This document shows, in pieces, positions 9,105 to 17,453 of a stretch of 64,000 nt of DNA (position 1 is its first letter; the number at the start of each line of letters is the position of its first letter). The stretch is from Burkholderiales bacterium PBB1 (GTDB lineage: Bacteria; Pseudomonadota; Gammaproteobacteria; Burkholderiales; Burkholderiaceae_C). The notes beneath the pieces are model-generated. The model ran no database searches, had not been told where the DNA came from, and saw only the letters and a program-made list of their open reading frames with translations. The translations under genes and the position numbers were made by a program. Where the stretch lies: assembly GCA_002255905.1 (NCBI GenBank), contig NKIN01000001.1, forward strand, positions 992,001 to 1,056,000. Reading direction: 5' to 3'.

Positions 9105-10847
9105 ATGGGCAACATGACACCGCCAGCCAAGGGCGGCGTTGCTGCAGATGCGGCTGTACCGCCCGCCCACTCGGCCGACGGCAGCCCCACCCAGCTGGCC
9201 AAGGCGGCTCTGCGCCGATTGGCGCAAGACAAGCTGGAGCCGACTCCGGACAACTACGCGCGCGCCTACCAGGCCGAGCAGGGCGTGGCCCCGCCGGCCG
9301 GTGATTCGCTGGCCACGCTGATCGAGTCCATCGTTCGCGGCATCGAGCGTGGCGGCAAGCAATGGACGCTGGCACGCAAGAAGGACAGCCTGCAACGTGT
9401 GCTCAGCGGCAGCCGCGGCGATGCCAACCGGCTGCAGCAGCGACTGCGCCAATTGGTCGGCAGCTGGGAGACCGACAACCCCGCCGATGCGGCCGCAGTG
9501 CCCGAAGCCACTGAGGCGCCGAGCGCCACGACCGAGGCCGCAGCACCGGGATCTGCAACCAGCCTTGTCGCCCCCAACTCAGCCCCTGTGAGCGGCGAGC
9601 CGATCGCCGCCGAGCCGGCAGGCACGCCCACCGATGCCTCTCCGCGCGTCGTGGCGGCCCTCGGCCAGACGGTGGTGCGTGCCTTGCCGTCCAAGGAAAG
9701 CCATGGCGATCTGGCTGCTGCCATTGCGCAGGCGGCGCAGCGTATCCAGCGCGAGGGTGCCAGCGAGTCGGCTGCCAGCGAGGTGGAGGGCCTGTGTGAG
9801 CGCGCCGATTGGGTGCTGCAGCACCGTGAACACCTGTTCGATCAGATCAGCGGCCTGTGCCTCGAATTGACGGCCAGCCTCACCGACCTGGCCGAAGACG
9901 ACAGCTGGGCGCGCGGCCAGTGCGATGCCATGCGCCTGACGGTCGAGGAAGGGCTGACCGCCCGCGGCGTGAAGTCGGTGAATGAGCTGCTGCGCACTAC
10001 GCGCGTGAAGCAGGCCGAACTGCGCAGCGAGCGCGACAGCGCGCGCGATGCGCTGAAGCAATTGATCAACCGCATGCTCAGTGAATTGGACGCACTGGGT
10101 TCGCAGACCGGGCGCTTCCACGAAAGCGTGGGGCGCTACGCCGATGTGATCGAACGGGCCGATACGCTGGAAAGCCTCGCAGGCGCCGTGCGCGAGATGG
10201 TCGAGGAAAGTCGCACCGTGCAAGGTCTGGTCGATCAGACGCAGCGCCGCCTGCATGATGAGCGCATGCGCGCCTCCGATCTGTCGCAGCGCGTCAACGA
10301 ACTCGAAGGCGAGTTGCGCCGGCTGTCCGATGAGGTCTCCACCGATCAACTGACCCAGATCGCCAATCGCCGCGGCCTGCTGCAGGCCTTCGATCTGGAG
10401 TGCGCACGGCTGCAGCGTCTGGCCATCGACGACCCTTCCGGCGCATCGGCACCGAGCTTGTCCATCGGATTGCTCGACATCGACAACTTCAAGCGCCTGA
10501 ACGACGAACTCGGCCACGCCGCAGGCGATCAGGCGCTGAAATCGCTGGCAGCGACCGTGGCCCAGACCCTGCGGCCGACCGATGTGGTGGCCCGCTACGG
10601 CGGCGAAGAGTTCGTGGTGCTGTTGCCCGACACGCCCGTCGACGAAGGCCAGCAGATCCTGACCCGATTGCAGCGTTCACTGACCGGCGGGCTGTTCATG
10701 CACGAGAACAAGCAGGTGTTCGTGACCTTCTCGGCCGGTGTCACGGCTTTTCGGGTGGGTGAGCGGATCGAACAGGCGCTCGAGCGCGCCGACATCGCGC
10801 TGTACCAGGCCAAACGGGCTGGCAAGAACCGCACGCTGATCGGCTAG
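9105..10847 (+). CDS. Diguanylate cyclase with long N-terminal helical region
   Basis: A 580-residue protein that starts three bases after the stop of the GGDEF-EAL gene, so it is in the same operon. The N-terminal part (PTQLAKAALRRLAQDKLEPT region) is a helical module seen in betaproteobacterial cyclases, followed by an alanine/proline-rich linker and about 200 residues of probable coiled coil. The catalytic domain at about 430-580 has ARYGGEEF preceded by RPTD, a canonical allosteric I-site at the correct five-residue spacing. It should make c-di-GMP with product inhibition, in contrast to its neighbour. No membrane helix or known sensor domain is visible. Confidence 0.92.
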   Translation: MGNMTPPAKGGVAADAAVPPAHSADGSPTQLAKAALRRLAQDKLEPTPDNYARAYQAEQGVAPPAGDSLATLIESIVRGIERGGKQWTLARKKDSLQRVLSGSRGDANRLQQRLRQLVGSWETDNPADAAAVPEATEAPSATTEAAAPGSATSLVAPNSAPVSGEPIAAEPAGTPTDASPRVVAALGQTVVRALPSKESHGDLAAAIAQAAQRIQREGASESAASEVEGLCERADWVLQHREHLFDQISGLCLELTASLTDLAEDDSWARGQCDAMRLTVEEGLTARGVKSVNELLRTTRVKQAELRSERDSARDALKQLINRMLSELDALGSQTGRFHESVGRYADVIERADTLESLAGAVREMVEESRTVQGLVDQTQRRLHDERMRASDLSQRVNELEGELRRLSDEVSTDQLTQIANRRGLLQAFDLECARLQRLAIDDPSGASAPSLSIGLLDIDNFKRLNDELGHAAGDQALKSLAATVAQTLRPTDVVARYGGEEFVVLLPDTPVDEGQQILTRLQRSLTGGLFMHENKQVFVTFSAGVTAFRVGERIEQALERADIALYQAKRAGKNRTLIG

Positions 10848-10865
10848 CCCTCCGCTGCATCCGCC

Positions 10866-11072
10866 TCAGTCTGGTGCCCGGTTCGCCTTCGCCCGGAACC
10901 AGCAGAAAAAACCGAAGGCCACTGCAGCGACGGTGCCGAGCACCGACCAGACGAAAGGCGACGCCGGATTCGGCAACCGGTGGTCGGCCATCCAGGTTTC
11001 CATGATCGACATCAGCGCAATCAGCATGATCCCGAGCGCGATGCTCGACTTGCGTTTGTAGTCGTCCTTCAT
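10866..11072 (-). CDS. Small two-helix membrane protein, unknown
   Basis: A 68-residue protein read from ATG at 11072. It has a basic N-terminus (MKDDYKRKSS), a hydrophobic segment at residues 10-25, a short loop and a second hydrophobic segment at about 41-58, ending in basic residues. That predicts a two-helix inner-membrane protein. No family is recognised. It converges on the diguanylate cyclase operon and is divergent from the liv operon. A longer in-frame start exists but adds low-complexity sequence. Confidence 0.55.
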   Translation of the reverse strand: MKDDYKRKSSIALGIMLIALMSIMETWMADHRLPNPASPFVWSVLGTVAAVAFGFFCWFRAKANRAPD

Positions 11073-11266
11073 GTCAGGCTCCGGCGCGGCTGGTGTCAAA
11101 AAGAATACCAGTGCCGCCCTGGCCCGAACAGGGCGACCAGGGCGGCGCCCGGAAATGGCCCCGTCTTCGGCGACACTTCGCACGCCGCGCGAGGCATGCA
11201 TCTTGCGCCGCATGATCACTGCCTTCCCCGCGTGCCGCACCGACAGACCAGGACCGACTCCTCCCG

Positions 11267-12190
11267 ATGGACACCTTCATCCAGCAGCTCATCAACGGGC
11301 TGGTGCTCGGCAGCGTGTATGCGCTGGTCGCGCTGGGCTACACGATGGTCTACGGGATCATCAACCTGATCAACTTCGCCCATGGCGAGGTGCTGATGGT
11401 GGGCGCCATGACCAGCTGGACCGTGGTCACCGCATTGGCCGACAGTGGCCTGCCGGGCTGGCTGTTGATGCTGATCTCGCTGGTGGCTGCCATCGTGGTG
11501 TGCACCGTGCTGAACTTCGGCATCGAGAAGATCGCCTACCGCCCGCTGCGCAACGCGCCGCGCCTGGCGCCGCTGATCACCGCCATGGGCGTGAGCCTGC
11601 TGCTGCAAACCCTGGCGCTGATCATCTGGAAGCCGAACCCCAAGCCGTACCCGATCCTGTTGCCCGCTGAGCCCATCCACATCGGCGGCGCCGTGATCAA
11701 CACCACCCAAATCCTGATCCTGCTGGTCACCGCGCTGACGCTCGCGGCGCTGATGTTCCTGGTACACCGCACGAAACTCGGCCGTGCGATGCGCGCCACG
11801 GCCGAGAACCCGCGGGTTGCTGCCCTGATGGGGGTGAAGCCCGACGTCATCATCTCGGCCACCTTTGTGATCGGCGCGGCGCTCGCTGCATTGGCGGGCG
11901 TGATGTACGCCGCCAACTACGGCTCGGTGCAGCACAGCATGGGCTTTCTGCCCGGGCTGAAGGCGTTCACTGCTGCGGTGTTCGGCGGCATTGGCAACCT
12001 CGCCGGTGCGATGCTCGGGGGCGTGTTGCTGGGGCTGATCGAGGCGCTGGGTGCGGGCTACATCGGCGTGCTGACTGGCGGCGTACTGGGCAGCCAGTAC
12101 CAGGACATCTTCGCCTTCATCGTGCTGATCGCGGTGCTGACGCTGCGGCCGCAAGGCCTGCTGGGCGAGCGGGTGGCCGACCGTGCGTGA
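11267..12190 (+). CDS. livH: Branched-chain amino acid ABC transporter permease LivH
   Basis: A 307-residue inner-membrane permease. It opens with FIQQLINGLVLGSVYALVALGYTMVYG split over the first helices, the LivH hallmark, and has the GRAMRATAENPRVAALMGV cytoplasmic loop that contacts the ATPase. About eight hydrophobic segments are seen. It is the first gene of livHMGF, with overlaps of a few bases between genes. In this family the substrate may be branched-chain amino acids, amides or urea, and the sequence alone does not decide. No livK-type binding protein lies nearby. Confidence 0.92.
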   Translation: MDTFIQQLINGLVLGSVYALVALGYTMVYGIINLINFAHGEVLMVGAMTSWTVVTALADSGLPGWLLMLISLVAAIVVCTVLNFGIEKIAYRPLRNAPRLAPLITAMGVSLLLQTLALIIWKPNPKPYPILLPAEPIHIGGAVINTTQILILLVTALTLAALMFLVHRTKLGRAMRATAENPRVAALMGVKPDVIISATFVIGAALAALAGVMYAANYGSVQHSMGFLPGLKAFTAAVFGGIGNLAGAMLGGVLLGLIEALGAGYIGVLTGGVLGSQYQDIFAFIVLIAVLTLRPQGLLGERVADRA

Positions 12191-13307
12191 GGGCTCAAAG
12201 GTGAACGCGTCGTCCGGCTCGGGTCGCAAGCTCGGTGTGTTCCTGCTGGCTGCGATTGCGCTGCTGATCCTGCCGCTGATTGCGCAGCAGTTCGGCAACG
12301 CCTGGGTGCGCACCATCGACACCGCGCTGCTCTATGTGCTGCTGGCCCTGGGGTTGAACATCGTGGTGGGCTATGCCGGCCTGCTCGATCTGGGCTATGT
12401 CGCGTTCTATGCGGTCGGTGCCTATCTGCTGGCACTGGTGGCCAGCCCACAGCTGACCGACAACTTTCCCGCCATCGCGGCGATGTTCCCGAACGGCCTC
12501 CATGCGCCGATCTGGGTGGTGTTGCCGGTCGGTGCCGCCTTGGCGGGGGTGGCCGGGCTGCTGCTTGGCGCGCCAACGCTGAAGCTGCGCGGCGACTACC
12601 TCGCCATCGTCACGCTCGGCTTCGGCGAGATCATCCGCGTGTTCCTCGCCAACCTGGAGCAGCCGTACAACATCACCAACGGTCCGCGCGGGATCGGCCA
12701 GATCGATTCACTGTCGCTGTTCGGCTGGGATCTGGCCAAGAAATGGGACCTGTTCGGCCTCAGCATCCCGTCGGTCACCAACCACTACTACCTGTTCCTG
12801 GCGCTGGTCGTCGTTGGTGTGGTGCTTTGCTATCGGCTGGAGCGCAGCCGCATCGGCCGCGCCTGGATGGCCATACGCGAAGACGAGATCGCCGCCAAGG
12901 CGATGGGCATCAACACCCGCAACCTGAAGCTGCTGGCCTTCGGCATGGGTGCCACCTTCGGCGGCGTCGCCGGCGCGCTGTTCGCCAGCTTCCAGGGCTT
13001 TGTTTCACCCGAGTCGTTCTCGCTGCAGGAGTCGGTGCTGATCGTGGCGATGGTGGTGCTGGGCGGACTGGGCCACATCCCTGGCGTCGTGATCGGTGCG
13101 CTGCTGCTGGCCGCGTTGCCCGAGGTGTTGCGCTACGTGGCTGGCCCGTTGCAGGCGATGACCGGTGGCCGGCTCGACGCGTCCATCCTGCGCCAGTTGC
13201 TGATTGCGCTGGCGATGATCGGCATCATGCTGGCGCGCCCCCGAGGGCTGTGGCCCGCACCCGAACATGGCCGCCCGGCCAGTGCCCAGCGGGACCGCTC
13301 GCCATGA
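12183..13307 (+). CDS. livM: Branched-chain amino acid ABC transporter permease LivM
   Basis: A 374-residue permease from GTG at 12183, overlapping livH by eight bases; a GTG at 12201 would give 368 residues. The core LGLNIVVGYAGLLDLGY is the LivM signature, and the coupling loop contains GRAWMAIREDEIAAKAMGI. Multiple transmembrane segments are visible. It pairs with LivH to form the membrane channel of the importer. The stop overlaps the livG start by four bases. Confidence 0.92.
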   Translation: MREGSKVNASSGSGRKLGVFLLAAIALLILPLIAQQFGNAWVRTIDTALLYVLLALGLNIVVGYAGLLDLGYVAFYAVGAYLLALVASPQLTDNFPAIAAMFPNGLHAPIWVVLPVGAALAGVAGLLLGAPTLKLRGDYLAIVTLGFGEIIRVFLANLEQPYNITNGPRGIGQIDSLSLFGWDLAKKWDLFGLSIPSVTNHYYLFLALVVVGVVLCYRLERSRIGRAWMAIREDEIAAKAMGINTRNLKLLAFGMGATFGGVAGALFASFQGFVSPESFSLQESVLIVAMVVLGGLGHIPGVVIGALLLAALPEVLRYVAGPLQAMTGGRLDASILRQLLIALAMIGIMLARPRGLWPAPEHGRPASAQRDRSP

Positions 13308-14083
13308 GCGCTGCACTGTTGAAAGTTGATGGTGTCTCGAAGCGCTTTGGCGGATTGCAGGCGCTCTCCGATGTGGCCATCGCGGTCGAGCAGGGCGTCG
13401 TTTATGGCCTGATCGGGCCGAACGGCGCGGGCAAGACCACCTTCTTCAACGTGATCACCGGGCTGTACCCCGCCGATGCCGGCCAGTTCGAACTCGCGGG
13501 GCAGCCTTATCGACCGAGTTCGGTGCATCGGGTGGCCCAGGCCGGCATTGCGCGCACCTTCCAGAACATCCGCTTGTTCGCCGACATGACCGTGCTCGAA
13601 AACGTGATGGTCGGGCGCCATGTGCGCACGCGGTCGGGGCTGCTCGGTGCGGTGTTTCGCACGGCGTCCTTCAAGGCCGAGGAAGCGGCCATCGCGCAGC
13701 GCGCCCGGGAACTGCTCGATTACGTCGGCATCGGCGACTACGCTGACTTCAGGGCACGCACGCTGAGCTATGGCGACCAGCGGCGCCTGGAGATCGCCCG
13801 TGCGTTGGCCACCGACCCCCGACTGCTCGCGCTCGACGAGCCCGCCGCAGGCATGAACGCGACCGAAAAGCTCGTGCTGCGTGAGCTGATCGACCGCATC
13901 AGACATGACGGAAAAACCATCCTCTTGATCGAGCACGACGTGAAGCTGGTGATGGGCCTGTGCGATCGCGTCACCGTGCTCGACCACGGCAAGGTGATCG
14001 CCGAGGGCACGCCGGCCGAGGTGCAGCGCAATGAGCAGGTGATCGAAGCCTATCTGGGCGTCGCGCACCGTACCCCGGACTGA
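13304..14083 (+). CDS. livG: Branched-chain amino acid ABC transporter ATPase LivG
   Basis: A 259-residue ATPase from the ATG at 13304, which overlaps the livM stop (ATGA). It has Walker A GPNGAGKTT, the LivG-typical ARTFQNIRLF, signature LSYGDQRRLEIARAL and Walker B LLALDEPAAGMN. The signature is LSYGDQ and not LSGGQ, which is normal for LivG. The C-terminal tail has the usual LivG ending (EVIEAYLG). It hydrolyses ATP together with LivF. Confidence 0.94.
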   Translation: MSAALLKVDGVSKRFGGLQALSDVAIAVEQGVVYGLIGPNGAGKTTFFNVITGLYPADAGQFELAGQPYRPSSVHRVAQAGIARTFQNIRLFADMTVLENVMVGRHVRTRSGLLGAVFRTASFKAEEAAIAQRARELLDYVGIGDYADFRARTLSYGDQRRLEIARALATDPRLLALDEPAAGMNATEKLVLRELIDRIRHDGKTILLIEHDVKLVMGLCDRVTVLDHGKVIAEGTPAEVQRNEQVIEAYLGVAHRTPD

Positions 14084-14087
14084 CGCG

Positions 14088-14801
14088 ATGAACATGCCAC
14101 TGCTGAAGGTCACGGGTTTGAAGGTTGCCTACGGGGGCATCCAGGCGGTCAAAGGTGCCAGCTTCGAGGTGCAGCCCGGAGAACTCGTCTGCCTGATCGG
14201 CGCCAACGGCGCCGGCAAGACCACCACGCTGAAGGCCCTCACTGGATTGCAGCCTGCGCTGTCGGGAGACATCGAGTTCAAGGGCGTCTCGATCAAGGGG
14301 CAGGGCGCGTGGGACCTGGTGCGCCAGGGCCTGGTGATGGTGCCCGAAGGCCGTGGCACGTTCACCCGGATGACCATCCACGAAAACCTGCTGATGGGCG
14401 CCTACCTCCGCGACGACCCGGACATTGCCGCCGACATCGACCGGGTGTTCGGCCTCTTCCCGCGGCTGAAGGAGCGCAGCACTCAGTTGGCCGGCACGAT
14501 GAGTGGCGGCGAGCAGCAGATGCTGGCGATGGGTCGCGCCCTGATGGCACGGCCCCAGCTGCTGCTGCTGGATGAGCCTTCGATGGGGCTCTCGCCGATC
14601 ATGGTCGACAAGATCTTCGAGGTGGTCGACGACATCCACCGCCAGGGGGTCACGGTGCTGCTGGTCGAGCAGAACGCCAGCCGCGCGCTGCAGCTGGCCA
14701 GCCGCGGCTATGTGATGGAGTCGGGCGAGGTCACGATGAGCGGCGACGCGAAGGCGCTGCTGAGTGATCCGAAGGTGAGGGCGGCTTACTTGGGAGAGTG
14801 A
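14088..14801 (+). CDS. livF: Branched-chain amino acid ABC transporter ATPase LivF
   Basis: A 237-residue ATPase starting four bases after livG. It has Walker A GANGAGKTTTLKAL, the LivF-typical VPEGRGTFTRMTIHENLLMG, signature MSGGEQQMLAMGRAL and Walker B LLLLDEPSMGLSP, ending in VRAAYLGE. It is the last gene of livHMGF. No hairpin with a T-run was seen after it. Confidence 0.94.
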   Translation: MNMPLLKVTGLKVAYGGIQAVKGASFEVQPGELVCLIGANGAGKTTTLKALTGLQPALSGDIEFKGVSIKGQGAWDLVRQGLVMVPEGRGTFTRMTIHENLLMGAYLRDDPDIAADIDRVFGLFPRLKERSTQLAGTMSGGEQQMLAMGRALMARPQLLLLDEPSMGLSPIMVDKIFEVVDDIHRQGVTVLLVEQNASRALQLASRGYVMESGEVTMSGDAKALLSDPKVRAAYLGE

Positions 14802-14835
14802 GTCGTGCTTCGGAAAGATGCAAGGCTTCAGCGTT

Positions 14836-15267
14836 TCAGATCAAGGCCAGCGCTGACTTGCCGTCTGCAACCACCTCGGTGGCAAGCTTCTGATCCAGCG
14901 TTGCGAGTTTGCCCTTGTTCGCACGGGCCAGCGCCAGCAGGTAGCTGTCGGTGACTCGACTGTGGCTGGACAACAAAGCGGCGTCCGCCAGATCGCTTTC
15001 GACCAGGCTGATGCTGTCAGGCCAGAACTTGTGTCCGCCCAGGCCCCGAATCGCGGCGAGGGCTGCGGCCACCATGCTGGGCGGGCCGGGCGAGTTCGGG
15101 TACTTGGGGTGACCGACGATGCGCAGCAGCCCGTTTTCAGTGATGGGGCAGGTGGCGAAAGCCTTGTGACCGACCCGGCCAAACCACTCGTGCACATGCT
15201 CGTGCTGAACGTGGGCGGGATCGATCAGTGCGATCAGCACGTTCACATCGAGCAGGTACCGCATCAC
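14836..15267 (-). CDS. PIN-domain toxin (VapC-like ribonuclease)
   Basis: A 143-residue single PIN domain. It starts RYLLDVNVLIALID with the first acidic catalytic residue, has a middle acidic residue in CPITENGLLRI, and late acidic residues in VTDSYLLALA and LATLDQKL. This is the TA-type PIN subfamily with the TDSYLLALA motif. PIN toxins are Mg-dependent RNases that cut tRNA, rRNA or mRNA; the target here is unknown. Its ATG overlaps the stop of the upstream antitoxin gene (ATGA), the classic coupled TA arrangement. Confidence 0.9.
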   Translation of the reverse strand: MMRYLLDVNVLIALIDPAHVQHEHVHEWFGRVGHKAFATCPITENGLLRIVGHPKYPNSPGPPSMVAAALAAIRGLGGHKFWPDSISLVESDLADAALLSSHSRVTDSYLLALARANKGKLATLDQKLATEVVADGKSALALI

Positions 15268-15497
15268 GGACGCTCGTCGCGGAGTTGGTTCACCAGTTCG
15301 AGGGTGACTGGCACGGCAGCCTTGCGGCCAGGGAGCAGCGGGATGCCGTTGCGCTCGGTGCGGCTTCCGCGCGCAGCGCGCGACAAGCCCTCACGAGCCA
15401 GCGCCGAAATCACTTCGCCGACGCTCCTGTGTTCGCGTTCAGCCAGATGTTTCGCAGCGGCCAGGATGTCGTCGTCGATGGCAAGCGTGGTTCGCAT
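15264..15497 (-). CDS. Ribbon-helix-helix antitoxin partner of the PIN toxin
   Basis: A 77-residue protein from ATG at 15497. The start MRTTLAIDDDILAAAKHLAE is a typical RHH DNA-binding fold (beta strand then helix), followed by VGEVISALAREGL, and the C-terminal part (PLLPGRKAAVPVTLELVNQL) should wrap around the toxin. It would neutralise the PIN toxin and repress its own promoter. A longer frame continues upstream through the operator-like repeat and is unlikely to be translated. Confidence 0.87.
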   Translation of the reverse strand: MRTTLAIDDDILAAAKHLAEREHRSVGEVISALAREGLSRAARGSRTERNGIPLLPGRKAAVPVTLELVNQLRDERP

Positions 15498-15515
15498 GAC
15501 GTGCCTTAGACATAA

Positions 15516-15546
15516 GTGATGCGAAACATCATACATCACGCATCAC
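15516..15546. promoter_or_regulatory. Inverted-repeat operator in front of the TA operon
   Basis: GTGATGCG at 15516-15523 is mirrored exactly by CGCATCAC at 15539-15546 across a 15-base spacer that itself holds CATCATACATCA. The site lies 19-49 bases upstream of the antitoxin start. RHH antitoxins bind such repeats, so this is a likely autoregulatory operator. Confidence 0.6.
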
Positions 15547-15591
15547 AAGCGGTGGATCTAGCGCTGGGGCGGCTGCGGCGTGAATCGCTCC

Positions 15592-15642
15592 GGTTTTTGA
15601 CGAGGCTTCATCCTCTCAAAGATTGGAGCGTGCTCAAAAACC
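15592..15642. repeat. 9-bp inverted repeat left of the membrane-protein gene
   Basis: GGTTTTTGA at 15592-15600 pairs exactly with TCAAAAACC at 15634-15642, with GCTCC/GGAGC (15587-15591 and 15625-15629) nearby. It lies between the TA promoter and the 3' end of the leftward membrane-protein gene. It may be part of a terminator or a relic border of the accessory patch. Confidence 0.4.
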
Positions 15643-15661
15643 AGGGCGGTTCAGTAAAGAG

Positions 15662-16234
15662 TTAGCCATAGCCCTTCAGTGCAGCGGCCGTCGCGAGAAG
15701 GCCCCAAACAAACAGCCCGTACGACGTGATGCCGAGGGCGATGCAACTAAGGTTGACGTAGAAGCCTGCCTTAACTGCCTTGGCCTTGGGACTCGCGTAT
15801 AGCCACTGTGAAAGGTATGTCAGGCCGGAAGTAACGGCAATGGCAAGCACTCCATAGGTAAACGGCAACATGCATGCTCCGAACTGCGCAACGGCACTGG
15901 GTTTGAACTGCGCTAGGTGTCCGATAAACGCCAAGAGAGCCACTGCTGCGCCGCCATTCAGAAGAAATGAGGACTTGATTGCGCTCTGCCCAGAGGCTAT
16001 GACAGAGCGAAAAAGTTTGAGTTGAGCCTCTTGTCCTGACTTGTTAACTTCAATCCAGTTCTGGAGGTCGGCTTTGTACTTCTCTATCTCCAGCGGCGTG
16101 AGTTCAGGCTCAGGTGAGTTCTCGACTTCACGAAGGTATGCAATGAGGTTGTCGCAGTAGATCGCTGCAGTCCCCTTGGATTTGATGTCTTCAATCAACG
16201 ATCGCAACTGCGAGGCGAACTGACGAGTGGTCAT
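15662..16234 (-). CDS. Membrane protein of unknown function, AT-richer than neighbours
   Basis: A 190-residue protein. Residues 1-85 are polar and helical (possible coiled coil, cytoplasmic). Three hydrophobic segments follow at about 88-108, 118-142 and 157-185. No catalytic motif is visible and no named family is recognised. Codon use is visibly less G/C-biased than in all surrounding genes, a sign of recent transfer. It sits beside a toxin-antitoxin pair and has a 17-18-base direct repeat just upstream of its start. Small multi-helix membrane proteins with a helical head occur as effectors in defence systems, but nothing here proves that role. Confidence 0.75.
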   Translation of the reverse strand: MTTRQFASQLRSLIEDIKSKGTAAIYCDNLIAYLREVENSPEPELTPLEIEKYKADLQNWIEVNKSGQEAQLKLFRSVIASGQSAIKSSFLLNGGAAVALLAFIGHLAQFKPSAVAQFGACMLPFTYGVLAIAVTSGLTYLSQWLYASPKAKAVKAGFYVNLSCIALGITSYGLFVWGLLATAAALKGYG

Positions 16235-16281
16235 AGGTGCTGGAAGTACTTAGCCGTTTACGAAGCGAACTTCTGTTGCGT

Positions 16282-16319
16282 AGCAAAGCTGCGTATTCGG
16301 CAGCAAATGATGCGTATTC
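16282..16319. repeat. Imperfect direct repeat upstream of the membrane-protein gene
   Basis: AGCAAAGCTGCGTATTC at 16282-16298 is repeated as AGCAAATGATGCGTATTC at 16302-16319, a 20-base period that puts both copies on the same DNA face. It lies 48-85 bases before the start at 16234 and could be an operator, or a border of the acquired patch. Confidence 0.5.
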
Positions 16320-16326
16320 AAACTCA

Positions 16327-17373
16327 TCACCCCTTGATCGACGTCACCCGATCTGCTGCGCTGTAGAACGCGTCCGAATAGAACTCGTCGGCCGGCAGGC
16401 CGCGGCGTTCGGTGAAATCGCGCTGTGCGGACTCGACCATCACGGGGGCGCCGCAGGCATAGACCTGGTGGCCTGACAGGTCGGGGATGTCGGCCATCAC
16501 GGCCTGGTGCACGAAGCCGGTACGGCCGGTCCATTCGTCGCTGGCCAACGCGTCCGACAGCACCGGCACGTAGCGCAGTGACGGGGTGTGGGCCGCGGCC
16601 TCGGTGGCCCAGTCGTGCAGATACAGGTCGGCACGCGTGCGGCATCCCCAGTACAGCGTGACGGGGCGCGTGCTGCCCTTGAATTGAATCTGCTCGATGA
16701 TCGCCTTGATGGGTGCGAAGCCCGTGCCCGACGCGAGCAGAACGATGGGCTTGGGCGATTCCTCTCGCAGGAAGAAGCTGCCGAACGGGCCTTCGACGCG
16801 GAGGATGTCCTTGGCCTTCAGGGTGCCGAACACCTGGTCGCTGAACACGCCGCCACTCAGGTGGCGGATGTGCAGCTCGATCCACGGTTTGTCGCCCTGG
16901 GTGTGCGGCGCGTTGGCCATTGAGTAGCTGCGCCGCGCACCGTCGCGCAGCAGCACGTCGATGTACTGGCCCGCGTGGTAGCGCAGTGCCTCGTTGGCGG
17001 GCAGCTGCAACCTGACGATGGCGACATCAGGCGCCGGCTTGTCGATGCTGATCACGCGGGCCGGCATCTTGCGCACGGGCATGTCGCCGGCGCCGACCAC
17101 GGTGCGCGCTTCCAGCACCAGATCGGTTTGCGGCGCGGCGCAGCAGGTGAGGGTGTAGCCGGCCTCTTCTTCGGCCACGCTCAGCGCTTGCAGCTGATGC
17201 GCACCATGGATCACACGGCCTTCGAGCACCTTGCACTTGCACGAGCCACAGGCACCGTCACGGCAACCGTAGGGCAGGCCGATGCCCTGGCGGATGGCGG
17301 CTTCGAGGATGGCCTCGTCGCGTTGCACGGAAAAGCTGCGGCCGCTCGGCTGCAAGGTGACGGTGATGCTCAT
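16327..17373 (-). CDS. Ferredoxin-type NAD(P)H reductase (CDP-6-deoxy-3,4-glucoseen reductase-like)
   Basis: A 348-residue flavo-iron-sulfur reductase. The N-terminal 2Fe-2S domain has CRDGACGSCKCKVL and a later cysteine in TLTCCAAPQ. The FAD-binding part shows RRSYSMANAP, and the NAD-binding part shows LLASGTGFAPIKAIIEQ. This layout is shared by AscD/RfbI-like reductases and phenol or methane monooxygenase reductases. No sugar biosynthesis or oxygenase genes lie nearby, so the electron acceptor cannot be assigned. It is read away from the SDR gene at 17454. Confidence 0.88.
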   Translation of the reverse strand: MSITVTLQPSGRSFSVQRDEAILEAAIRQGIGLPYGCRDGACGSCKCKVLEGRVIHGAHQLQALSVAEEEAGYTLTCCAAPQTDLVLEARTVVGAGDMPVRKMPARVISIDKPAPDVAIVRLQLPANEALRYHAGQYIDVLLRDGARRSYSMANAPHTQGDKPWIELHIRHLSGGVFSDQVFGTLKAKDILRVEGPFGSFFLREESPKPIVLLASGTGFAPIKAIIEQIQFKGSTRPVTLYWGCRTRADLYLHDWATEAAAHTPSLRYVPVLSDALASDEWTGRTGFVHQAVMADIPDLSGHQVYACGAPVMVESAQRDFTERRGLPADEFYSDAFYSAADRVTSIKG

Positions 17374-17453
17374 GGTGTAACCGGTGTCGGGTCGGCAAAC
17401 GTAAACTGAGCCGCGATTCTGCCCGTCCTCCTCGTCACCTGTGGGTCATTGCC

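Noticed and set aside
6852-9452. An 866-codon open frame on the minus strand
   Set aside because: It is the antisense shadow of the REC-PAS-GGDEF-EAL gene, produced by strong G/C third-position bias; its protein is His/Gln/Arg-rich without any domain.
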